This document shows positions 24,054 to 36,300 of a stretch of 64,000 bases of DNA, piece after piece. Origin of the DNA: Loripinus fragilis (Eukaryota > Mollusca > Bivalvia > Lucinida > Lucinidae); assembly GCA_964019695.1 (NCBI GenBank), contig CAXHUL010000509.1, forward strand, positions 79,118 to 143,117, given 5' to 3'. A program made the translations under genes and the position numbers. The notes beneath the pieces were generated by a model that was given only the letters and a program-made list of their open reading frames with translations, was not told the DNA's origin and made no database searches. Position 1 is the first letter of the stretch. Every line of letters starts with the position of its first letter.

Positions 24054-24284
24054 TACAGACAGCAGTGTAAGCCACCAGAAGTTTAAATTCATTTTACTGG
24101 AGCACCTAATCTTCGCCTAAGATTATGTTGTTTTTAAAACGTGAAAACTGCTTAGCTTGTATGACGGCTTCCTACCTAAGGCATTGCATCAACACAGAGT
24201 AACAATTTAATCAAATTAACACCATGACAAAACAAGAAAATGGCTCATGACTCACGGATCGTCAGAATTTGTTTTGACTTAAAG

Positions 24285-24612
24285 GCAGGAATCCAGGACC
24301 CCCGACAGGGGAGTTCCAGAAAGTTTTATCAGAGGGGTTCCAAATTTGACTACAGTTTCAGTTTTTTGTTTAAGCTGATTAGGGAATAGAGGATCTAAAT
24401 ACCATTATAAGTGGGCCATCATCGGCCCTCCAGCAAAACGCCATTTAAATGGCGTTTCGCTGGCGGGCCAATGGTGGCCCAACATTGAATGATGGCTTGG
24501 TAGCCTTCTGATTTTACAGGGGATCAGGACCAGTATTGCTAAGAAACCCTATATTTTGTGATTTTCGTAGGGGTCCGGATCCCCTGTCCCAACTCTGGAT
24601 CTGCGCATGTGG
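24285..24612. mobile_element. MITE, family J
   Basis: A central palindrome CGCCATTTAAATGGCG sits inside longer arms (CATCATCGGCCCTCCAGC and GCTGGCGGGCCAATGGTGG). GGGATCCGGACCCC-like ends and CTGGATCTGCGCATG close it. Shares sequence with 27668-27950. Confidence 0.65.
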
Positions 24613-25267
24613 CTTCAAAATCAGACAGTAAGTGGGCGGTGCTTAGCTACTGCCAGATTAGATAATACCAATGACCAGATTAGGCTGATAAGCAACATGG
24701 TCACGAAGCTGATAAGAATTCTCAACTATAACCCAGGTATTTGCCAGAATACTAGAAATTAAAGCTCCAAGAGATACTTTGGATGTTATCAGCTTTATGG
24801 CAAATAAGAATGTGACAAAACAGAAACTTACTGTAAACTCAGAACGGTTCGCGAGAAATTTATTTTCGAAAATAGCATTAAAAGACAATTTTGCAACGTT
24901 AGAAATTCGTAACATGGGATTGATATACCTATATCGGTAAACGACAGAGTGATTTTGCCATTTCGTGAGGGTTTTAATTTCACGAAACTTCCCATATGCG
25001 AAGATTCGCAAAAATTAAACCCTTGCGAAAATTTCCAAATTTAGAGTATTTTGCCCTTTAAAGTCCAATCCTGCCTTTAAACAAGTGTTTCGACCAATCA
25101 TAGTTCGAATTAATGCTAGTTAAATGTAATTGTGACACGACTATGACAGCAACTAACATAAATACATTATGTACTTTTCCTTATGCTTAAAGACATAGGC
25201 GAATTATCTGCCTGCAGAATATTCACACGAAATACCAACTATATTTGCCTATAGCTCTTATTATAGT

Positions 25268-25382
25268 TAACTCCGCCCTTCCTGTGCTTCACAACCAATC
25301 AGTTTGCACAGAAATTTAAAAAAAAGTTACTCCGCCCCTTCCTGTGATTCACAACCAATCAGTTTGCACAGAAATTTAAATT
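25268..25382. repeat. Two-copy 64-bp tandem duplication
   Basis: TTCACAACCAATCAGTTTGC with flanking ACTCCGCCC and CACAGAAATTTAAA is present twice in direct order with few changes. No function visible; recent local duplication. Confidence 0.85.
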
Positions 25383-25784
25383 TTTGTCCAACTTAATCAC
25401 ACATTTTGTCAATATTTGTAATATTTATTAAGTAACTCATTAAGTAAATCCGTGAAGTGGTCAATGCGACCGTTTCCAAAGTCACAGTCATGAAAAGAAG
25501 AGGAGAAAACTATAAGTAGGTCATGGATCATATATTATAATTATAAAAAAATTAAGTGGTTCACTTGCTGTGGTCGTTCCCACTTAATTCCTTTATAATT
25601 GTTATATATGATATATAGCCTATACAAATAACTTATGTTATCTGCTGCATTCTTAACTTGATTCTTAAAGTAAGAACCCAATAATGTATAGTAAATCTTG
25701 CTAAAATGAGACCCAAATATCGAAATAAATTTTATTAATGTTGATTTCACTGATGTGCAAACTGTGGCAAATTAATCAGGCCTC

Positions 25785-26010
25785 GAGGTTATAAAACTTT
25801 TTCTATGCTAAACTGAGCACGAAATTTATCCTGCTCATAAGTGTTAAAATGCCAACAATTGTTGGCATTTTTACATTTATTACCATGATGAATACAACAC
25901 ATTAGAGACTTAAAGCGAGAAACTTCTACATTTGTCAGTACTTTAGTTTTTATGAGCAGTTGAAATATCGTGCTCAGTTCAATTGAGCATAAAAAACGTT
26001 TTATAACCTC
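25785..26010. mobile_element. Palindromic MITE
   Basis: The ends GAGGTTATAAAAC and GTTTTATAACCTC are perfect inverted repeats, extended by AACTGAGCACGA and TCGTGCTCAGTT. A second perfect palindrome, AATGCCAACAATTGTTGGCATT, lies near 25848-25869. Confidence 0.8.
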
Positions 26011-26887
26011 AGGACCAGGACTTAATTTACTATGTGAGTGATTTTGGCAAAATTTACACATCAACAAATATAAGATAAAAAAGTATTTTTTTCTTTTCAA
26101 ATGCAATAATGACTTTTAAGATTATTATTATCGATGAAGTATTGATATTTTTCATTTTCTCATCCTACAGGAATATTTGGTTCTAGCAGAAAGCAAGATA
26201 CCGCTCATAGGTGGTGCTAGGAGCGTGAAAGCTGTTGCATTGCTATTGGTTCTCATGAACAGACTCAATAAAACCATTTCTTCAAATGAAGATTATTCTC
26301 TCTTTTAAGATTATTTAATGCATTTATTCTTATTTCATAAGTGCATACTTTGAATTTTAACTGGCTAAGCAGCTGCACTTCCAACAACTAATCGTAGTTT
26401 AGGTAGCACAGCTTTTACATAACCATACATACAAGATTATGCGAAGCATATATAAGCAGATATAAGTAATCACATGGGCTTTATCCAAATCGACGTTGCT
26501 TATTATACATGCAAGTAACAAAGGCAATGATCATTATGTCCGTCAACACAGTTTTAATCGTCTGTTTTACTCACATTCTGCAAAACATAATAGCTAGACT
26601 TGGTGCAATCAAAGTTTCAATTGTTTAGCTAGTATTCGTAGCCTAGCAGACACGTTTTAGTTCTTCATAGGCAAATTGAATTGGAACACAGCTCTCATAA
26701 GCATTAATAGAATTTTTCCACCAAAGTTGAATAAAAGCCAGTTCATACATAAATGATACTTTCAACATAAGCTAAAAAGTAAGATTAAGGCTAGACTTTT
26801 CTTTGTAGGCTCACGCCAGAGTACCTATGTTTATCTCTTAAACAAAATGAAAATCACCAAAGTTATAGGATTAAACTAAACACATAA

Positions 26888-27165
26888 CACATTGGCATAG
26901 CTCCCATTATGCAATTACGCGCATGCGTAATAAAAATAGTATCATTCAAGGGAGGTCACCTAATGTGATAAAAGTGAGTTTCCATACCATAAGGTACTGC
27001 TCATAAAGAAAAGAATTCGCTCCCTTTGGGAGCAAATTATTTCCTTTAAGACAAGTTCCCATTTTGAAAAAGGGAATCAACTGAAGAGAATCACTGTTTG
27101 ATCAATTAGTCTCCCTTTGATGTGCATAACTTTTTTAGTGATATGGCTACGCTCTTGTAACACCA
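26888..27165. mobile_element. MITE, family D
   Basis: Central hairpin GAATTCGCTCCC/GGGAGCAAATT with longer arms (AAGGTACTGCTC, GACAAGTTCCC), starting GGCATAGCTCCCATTATGCA. Sister copies lie at 36212-36480 and, reversed, 44815-45022. Confidence 0.7.
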
Positions 27166-27292
27166 CTAGACTGACAAGTTACTATGCTTAATGAATGACT
27201 CAAGTGAATACATAAACTACTGTTGTCTCATTGCACAATACATGTGCCCTGCCCCGGACATTGAAACTTGAGCGAAATAATCACAGAAATGC

Positions 27293-27298
27293 TTTAAT
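27293..27298 (-). terminator. Candidate poly(A) signal ATTAAA for chordin
   Basis: ATTAAA on the minus strand lies 17 nt after the chordin stop codon, which would give a very short 3' UTR. A canonical AATAAA lies further downstream at 26323-26328. Neither can be confirmed without transcript ends. Confidence 0.3.
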
Positions 27299-27314
27299 AC
27301 ACAACCAATAGTAT

Positions 27315-27391
27315 CTATCCTATAGCTGAAGCTGATCTTCGACTCCGTTTTCTGTCTCCTTTATATGGACGTCTTTTATTCTGCGTATCAT
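27315..27391 (-). CDS. chrd: Chordin terminal exon W16 (basic tail and stop)
   Basis: Acceptor TTATATTGCAG is followed by 24 codons and TAG. The joined tail is rich in lysine and arginine (KRRPYKGDRKRSRRSASAIG), plausibly a heparan-sulphate-binding end. The phase matches W15 exactly. No homology supports the tail itself. Confidence 0.85.
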
Positions 27392-30300
27392 CTGCAATAT
27401 AAGGATTAAGAAAGATGAACATCAATAAAGAAGATATACCATGAAATAAACATTTTAATATCACATTGAAATAAAAGCGTAGATACAATTGTACATCAGC
27501 GGAATAATTTCATCCCCTATTGCAGTTAATAATTAAGTTATATTTTAAACATAAATGTCTGAATATGATACTGGAAATTGCTAATCATTTTACATTTAGC
27601 CTTTTGGAAAAATCACAATCATAGAGCACATAAGACACGAGAATATGATCAGAAAATGACACAATCACAGTAAGCATCCATGCGCGGATCCAGAGTGGGG
27701 ATGGCAGGAGGTATGGACTCCCCCCCTGAAAAATCACAAAAAATATAGGGTTTCACAAAGCTACCAAACCAGCATTCAATGTTGGGCCACCATCGAAACG
27801 CCATTTGAATGTCGTTTCGCTGGCGGGCCGATGATGTCCCGCTATTAGTGCTAATTGGATCCTCTCTCCCCTTATACAAAAAAGCGTTGTCAGAGTTGGA
27901 CACCCTCTGGCTAAACTTTCTGGATTCGGGCATGGCATCCAACCCTTGACATAGTATAACCAGAATATACCACTGTAGCAATCGCAGAGCACACCATGAC
28001 TTTAGCATTCTGGGCTATATCCTCACAGTTACATACTTTAATTGTAGTTACAATTGTTATACAATAGCTATACCAAGTGTTTCAAATGCATTCTTTTTAT
28101 ACCCCCTGTGCTCACTACTCAGTTAGACTCCCTCGTTCAGTATCTGACACGATGGTTCATTCGTATCTATTTTGGAATGCCCACTAATAAAAAAAACCCT
28201 AAACAAACCCGAATATTTTGGACACTATAACGGTTTAGGCTTGCCTAGACACACAGGAAAACATTGTCCAGCAGGTCTATATGTGTTTGCACACTGTAAT
28301 GGTTTATGCTTACGAAGACACAGATAACACTATTATCCAGCAGGTCTGTAATTTGTATTGCACGTTGTAATGATTAAAGCTTACCTAGACACACAGGACA
28401 ACATGGTCCAGCAGGCCTTTATTTGTTTGCACACTGTAATGGTTTATGCTTACGTAGACACACAGGCCACTATTATCGAGCAGATCTATAATTTTGTGTC
28501 GCACACTGTAATGGTTTATGCTTACCTAGACACACAGGACAACATTGTCCAGCAGGTCTATATTTGTTTGCACACTGTAATGGCTTACACTGAACTTTCC
28601 GACATCTTGTATCTCCATGCTAAAATAAAAATACATATAAACATCCCATGCAAGAGGATCACAGCAATAAACAGTGTTTATTTTATTCACAGGGGCCAGT
28701 CCAGTGTTCACAGTATGCCACAAAAGTAATAAGTTTATAATCTATTTCATTATGTTATGGGAGATGGCATATTATTAAGATGAACTTTTATTCACCTTAT
28801 TGCATTTATGCACAGTAAATGCTCAGAAAAGCTTTGGTAGCCTCCAAGCTAGTACCCCAAACGGTAACAATCGCTCACCCAAATCCAGTGTGCCAAATGA
28901 CCTTACTATTTTACACTGATTATATTAGCGTCACACTTAATATATTTTGCCAAATAGGATGTTCAGCTGTCCAGTATTATAACCTTGGCGATATCAAAGT
29001 AAGAAAGAGGGCAAAGATCAGGAATCGATACAATCAAGCACCACACCTGACAAAGCAAAATCACTAAACATAGAGAATTCAATACTAGGCGAGTGTCTTT
29101 TGATATCAAGTTTACAAGGCAAGACTTTGAGACGGCTTGTAGACATTGCGAGGTTGGCCTAGCAATTCAACATGCGTTCTGGAAGCCCATCCTGGTAAAC
29201 GCGATATCTAAAGACACAAACCTGGTATTCTATTTATCAGTTTACCCATTGTTTTACTCTTCAAACTAGCGATTATGACGTAATTTCGAAAAAAAAATGT
29301 GATTCAGCATCATTAGCTACGTCATTCAAAAAGTGCAATGTCATCATGACCTGATAAAGGCACATGTCATGAGATAGACCATGTTTATCAGGCAACGTGC
29401 AGCAATACAGTTAATATGAGAGGTAACTGATCAATTGAAACATAGGTCTAATGTTGGGTGATACAGTCAGATAATCTGAAACAATGATATTCATTCATCT
29501 CATGCTCCTAAAGAGGTATGGCAAAATAACTCAACCATGAAATATGAATTTATTATGTTGGCCATATAGAGCATAATCAAATTTTTGGAACGAATATGCC
29601 ATTTATTTCATCATGTGAAGCGTAAAATGCATACATTTTCTTGCTTCACGAGATGAAGTAACTGCTATATTTGTTAAAAAAATGATTTTTTTTATTATAT
29701 ACAAATTTAAGTGTGACAGATTTTTTGCACTAAATGACGTCATTATGTCATATAAGTGATGGCGTTGCATAACGTGCAATGACAGCCAAAACAGAACCCA
29801 TAGGAGCAGGAGTAGAGAAAGTGAAAATTTCAGCAAATCCCAACATTACCAAAATTTTCCTTGCGATCTAACTAAGAAAATGAATGCCCAAACTTTTTGT
29901 TTTTGTCCACTTAAGTTAGAGGCGTTGGAAATTCTGCAGTGGGCTCAAGGAAGTCAATGGAGAAAGCAGAGGACATCCAATTTCACCCTTGAAATACAGT
30001 TTATATTTTCACGGCTGTGAAATACAGCTTTTTTAAAAAATGCATAATAATTAATAAATATTATCTTATTTCTCATTACTTTGTATACGATAAAGTAAAT
30101 AAGGGTGCAAAAATCAGGAATCGATACAATCAAGTACCACACCTGACCCAGGATACCAATGGGAAAGTGACAAACTCACAGATAGACACCACAAACGAGA
30201 GCCAAGAGGTCAGCCATTTCCCAGCACTTAACTCATATTTTAAGGGTCTGGCTATAAGAGCCAGTATCACAAACTGCCATGCTCTTACATCAAATAGTCG

Positions 30301-33300
30301 AAAAGAATCAAGCAAAATTATTGCTAGCCCGTAAAATACAGGTCACAATGGTCAACTTTATATTTTGAGGTCAACTTCCCTATCACATGTATCATTTATG
30401 TCTTACCCAGACTATCTATTTCTACTACATCACCCCCTCTCGGAAAGTAGGTGACTAAGTTGACGTATTTTAAAATATGAGTCAAAATCACTCAACTATG
30501 AAATACACACGTTGAATTACCTTTATTCTGAGGTAAACCATCTAGTCATACTGAACAATTATCTCAATCTGTCATGTTCATGCATTAAGCACCAAAATAT
30601 AACACAAAATCACAAAATGGTTTATCCATTATAAGTCAATGGGGAAATCTTTAGATGCTGAAAGGCAGATACTTAAATGATCAGTGGTTTCAGGGTGCAG
30701 GGCAGTTATTACACTTTCCATTAATATTCCTGCCCAAACTCAATCAAACCAGAGATCTGCTGTTTCCAAATTTTGTAGGTCCTCTTTATTTCTAAAGAAT
30801 CCCTTTTCGTGATGTTTATTAAAAAAAATACATGTTAGAATTATAAGCAAGTTTGATTAAGTTTAAATAAGTTTTATTTGTTTCAAACAGCATTTGCCCA
30901 TTATAAGTCAATGGCGAAAATGTTGTTGTCCAAAGGCTAGTAACTCAGAAGGAAACAGTCCAATATGGCTCAAACTCAAACTTGATTAATGTATTTAATT
31001 CTGTCCCAGATACCTGCAAGTTTGATAAAAAAAATGTAAATACTATACTCGGACAACATTTCCATCATTATAAATTTAAGGCACCCTTATACTTACCACA
31101 GTTTTACCCCAATATGTCTCAAAATTTAATGCATGCAATCCCTACTCCATAAATGCTACATATAAAATTTATTAAGATTGGTCTGCTGGTTTATTAGATA
31201 TTTGTGTTTGAAAGTGTTAACAAATGATGGATGAAATATAATGGACGATGGGTTCCAGACTAAGCCTAAACTAAAAACTCACCTAGCGAGTATTTAGCAT
31301 AATATAGCTAAAAACTAGTGGGTATGCCCAAATCATGGAATACAAACCAACCAGTCTGACAGGAGTATTGACTGCTGACAACATTAGAGATTGAATCCTT
31401 AACTTTCAAGGAAGAGCTGGTTGTTTTACTTTTATTGTCTTCTTAATGCCATCTGGCTGTCATTGTTATTTAAATCCTTTTTGCAGTGCAGTTTATGATT
31501 GATGCATTTCCTGGGTATATCATTTACTATATTTTGTAATATTATGCCCCAAATATGCTTTAATTCAAAAGAAAAGAAAATAAATTTGCAATATTTTTAA
31601 ATCATGAATAGTGGCATAAATTGATGGCTTATGATTTTTGGAAAGCTGTTTAGCACCAAAATAAAAAGACATTAGTTTGTGATATTTTTAATGTTAACCG
31701 TATTGTATTCAAAGTGAAACTTGAAAAAATACTCTCTATTCGCCATTCAAGACCTATTTCTATTTAATAGTCATTATCAATATAGTACTTTATTATCATA
31801 TTTATGATCTTGAAAAGCTATGTAATATTTAGTTGCCCAAGAAAAGTAGTCATTTGGGTTTGACATAATAACCTTAAGCATATGAGTAAAACAATCAAGA
31901 AACACCACTGACCTTGCATCTGCATAGATAACATTTCATTTCACCAAATGGTGTGAGTGATGGGTGCCAACTATCTCCATGGTTATAGTATTGGTCTCCA
32001 AAATCACAACCTGGAAGAATATAACACTCATTAATATTTACATTCTCATTGTTTTAGATGGAACAAACATTTCTGGCAGATTGCATTTCTCAATGCAAAA
32101 CATTGAAATTTCATGTTATCAAAACGGCACCTCGTAACCTCACGTCAGGCAATAACATACTTTGTTTATCGAAAGTTATGTGACGTCAGTCGAGTATGTT
32201 CACGCCATTTGCTCCCTAGCGGTTCCAACACACAGGTTACAAAAGAAGTATCCCTAGCTGTTCCAACACACTGGTTACAAATGAAATATTTCATTTTATA
32301 AGGATAACTGGCGAAGTTGGGTGGAAGATAATTAAGTAAATTTGATTGATAATATAGAATGTGAATATAAGGATTAAAATTGGTATATTAAGCTTGCACT
32401 TGATGATGAAAAACATTAGCTATTTTAATAATTTGAGAAGCCCTTCAGGCTTCACAGACATTTAAATTCCAAATGTTTTTCATCATCCAGTGCAAGCTAA
32501 AAATGTGAATTTCAATCATTAAGTAAAATAGCTAATGTGTCTCATCATCCAGTGCAAACTTAAAATATGAATTTCAAGTCTTAAGTAAAAACAGTGTGGT
32601 AAACACCTGCATGTGTTCTTCTGATATATAAACCAAACCACGAGCTTGTAAGAGCCAGTCTGCTGTTTTCTTAAATTGTATGTCCACTCTATTTCTTAAG
32701 GATCTGTTTTTCCAGATAAAATAGAGGTCGCAACAGCTGGAGTTGGTAAACTTCTCCCCCCACATTGATAAAGTGTTACTCTGACTATCTGGGAGTCATG
32801 AGCAATTTTCTTTATCTTCATAATGTGTTAATTTGATTTGATTGTTTCTCTGTGATGATACATTGCATTAGTAAGGAAGCCTCCACGTGAGCTAAACAAT
32901 TTTGTGTTTTAACAACAACATACTCTAGGGTGAAGATTTAGCGCTAGTAAAATGCATTTTAGCCCCCCCCCCCCCCCCCCACAATGGCTTAGGCTGCTGT
33001 CTGTTTTAAGGCGGTGGTTGTGATCTATTGTTTAATGTACTTTCCATTGTTTGTGTGCGTTCTGTGTTTGTCTTTGTTTTGTTATGCACTTCTTTGTGTC
33101 CATTCTAGTTTTGCAATCATCTTATAGAGGAACAGAAAGCTGGTTGCTTTGCTATTATTGTCTTACAATTGTATTGTTACTATAAATGTTCTTTGGCTCT
33201 TCCTCACGACACCCTTGGTTGGTCTGCAGTATGTGATTGTGGTATTTCCTGATCATACCCACTTACATTTTGATATTTTTTTTCGTATTCTGGTCCTTCA

Positions 33301-36300
33301 GGAATATTGGATTTGGATGGAAAGCAGAATACCGCTTAAGCCAGTGCTAAGGGGCGTGAGCATTGTTGCACTTTCCATTAGTTCTAATGAAAAGACTCAA
33401 ATAACCGGGCCAGCTGTTTTCTTAGATTGTAGGTTCTCTCTATTTCTGAAGGATTCGTTTTTCTGGATTATTTAGAGGTTGCAACAGCTGTCTTTGTGCC
33501 ACGTGGAGTTGGTAAAACTTCTCCCTATACATTGATATTGTGTTGATTTTTTTTATTATATGTCCTTCAGGAACTATGGGTTTGGACGGAAAGCAGAATA
33601 CAGCTTAAGCTGGTGCTAGGGGGTGTGAGAATTGTTGCACTTTCCATTAATTCTCATGAACAAACTCAAAATAATTGAGTCTGCTGTTTCTTAAATTGTA
33701 GGTTCTCTCTATTTCTGAAGGATCTGTTTTTCTTGTTCATTCTTAGCTTCATCAGTAGTATCATTTATAATCAGACTCCATGAAGTGCAAATTAAGTCAC
33801 AAGTTTCAGTTGCTTCATCTAACATTCTAGGAGACTATTCTCTCCCTATCTTTGATTCAAGTAAGGCAGTTGTCATTTTCTTAGGTAAGGACAGTAAAAC
33901 CTGTGTAAAACGGCCACTCAGAAATAGACAAAACAAAGCTCTTAATGACAAATGGTAGCTCAATGAAGATGGAAAGTATTGCAGAATGCCCTTGGAGCAT
34001 TCTGCAATACTTTTGACCTGCATTAAGCGATAATTGGTATTGAAGTAAGTAATGGTGCAAAGATCAGGAATCGATGCAATCAAGTACCACACCTGACCCA
34101 GGATACCAATGGAAAAGTAACAAACTCACAGTTATACACCACAAACGAGAGCCAAGAGTTCAACCTTTTATCAGCAGGTGACCACAAGGCACATATAAAC
34201 AGAGGCGTATAAATGCATAGCAAACACGAGACAGAAAAACATAAAAGATCCACAAAAGAAGTACCGCCTTGGAACGGTCAGTTAAATATTTTACTGGAGA
34301 GCTTAAACCGGTTTAAATGTGCACCAACCTCACCCTTAGTTCAGATGTGGATCAAGACACATAGTTGTTTTGTTTGCATGAAAGACCCTAACTTATCAAT
34401 GCATCATCTCCTAGAACATATAAATCAAGATATAAAAAGGAGATAAAGCAAAGATAATGACTCAACAGTAAATAAAACTGAATACCGGAGCAAATGAAAT
34501 CCAACAAGTAAACCCCAGTGGGACTGACAAACAGCCAAAGTATCAGGCCCCTACCATCTCATCAATAAATAAGTCTTTAAGTCCAAACCGTCATAGAGTC
34601 TGAAGTCCGACCCACCGGCGTGCAATTAAGAAGGAAAGCAAAGTTGCCGACCAGGTTTGGGTTGACCACAAAGCATGCAGTCTTCCTCTGGGAGCTAATT
34701 CTTTTCTTTCAGAGAAGTTCCATTTTGAAAAGGGGCACAATTGAAGAGAATCGTTGTGTGTTCAGTACTCTCCCTTTGATATGCGTAACTTTTGCATCGT
34801 TAATGCTACGCCATTGCAAAGGATTAATAAAACTTCATGTACTGTACATTGACCACGCTGTTTATACCCCTGGCTGGGAACAAAGGTTAGCATAAATAAA
34901 ACATTATGCAGTTTCGCACTCTATTGTAGACTGTAATTAAAGACTGTAATTAAAGAGCTTATAGCATACAATTTACCTTTTTTGTTATTACTTTGGGTAG
35001 CTGAATGGAGAGTAAGCCGAATCTTCGCTGCGCCTGAAGAGTAAAAGACATTATCTTAAATTACATATTTTTGGTGTAAGAGAGTTTTTGGTACTGTAAC
35101 CTGTGTTCTTTTAGAATATGGAGGTTCTTTTTAAATACTAGCTGCGTTATGTAGTAATCTGTGTATTCACTAGTTTTGTTGTGCATTACTTTGTGTCCTT
35201 TCTAGCTTTTATCTTGAAAAGAAAGAGAGAGCTGGTTGCTTTGCTTTTATTGTCTTACAGATTTCTTGTAACTGTTCTGTGACCCTTCCTCGCGGTGCCT
35301 TGGGTTGGTCTGGGTTGTATGATTAAGGTATTCCTGATCATACTCACTTACTTTTTTAGTTTAGACATTATGTCGCAGAGGAATAAAACAAACAAGTGAG
35401 TATGGCTGACCAGGAAATGCCTCAATTGTAAGTCACAGTAAGAAGGAACGCCAAAGATCTGGAAACGATGCAATCAAGTTCCTCACCTGACCCAGGATAC
35501 CACATGGGTAAGTAACAAAAAATACAACAAACATCACCAACAAGAGCCAAGAGGTCAGCCCTTTCCCAGCAGGTGACCACACGGCAGCAATGAACAGATG
35601 CGAAGCATAAGACAGACAAGACACAAAAAACACAAATGATCCACAAAAGAAGTACCACCTTGGACCGGTCAGTAAAAATATTTTACTAGAGGGCTTTAAC
35701 TGGTTTTATGGCATGACACATTGAACATATAACATTAGAACACAGACAAGCAAAGACACATACCTGTGGAAACGGCCACTCTTAAAAAGACCAAAAAATT
35801 GGTTTTCAATACCAATTATCGCTTAATGCAGATCAAAAGTATTGCAGAATGCTTAAGGGGAGCATTCTGCAATATGTTCGACCTTCATTAAGCTACCATT
35901 TGTCATTAAGATCTTTGTTTTGTCTATTTTTCAGTGGCCATTTTACACAGGTTTTACTGTATATCAAAGCAAGAATACAAATAAAGTAAAGCAACCAAAT
36001 ATGTCTTTAAAAGCAAATAAATGCCAACTTTGAAGGGACATGTAAAACAGGTTTGCAAAACCAGGACCAAACACAAAACATCATTGGAAATAACAACAAA
36101 CAATAAACATAAAGCAACATAATTACAGTCTAAGAAGGTATAGCAGCCACGTACATGTAGGAGGGGGCTAAATATGTTTTTGACCTTGGTTCTAGTTTTG
36201 TTAAATCACATTTCATTGGCGTAGCTCCCATTACGCATTTAACGTACATGCGTAAATAAAAATATTAATATTCAAGGGAGGTCACCTTATTAGGTAAAAG

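Noticed and set aside
23990..24055. Functional tRNA gene
   Set aside because: A and B boxes are present, but the acceptor stem and anticodon arm do not fold; sequence continues into a SINE body. The same holds at 56270-56348 and 57100-57172.
28358..28729. 123-residue plus-strand frame with MVYAYVDTQ repeats
   Set aside because: It is the complement of the exon W15 tail array; the coding sense is minus.
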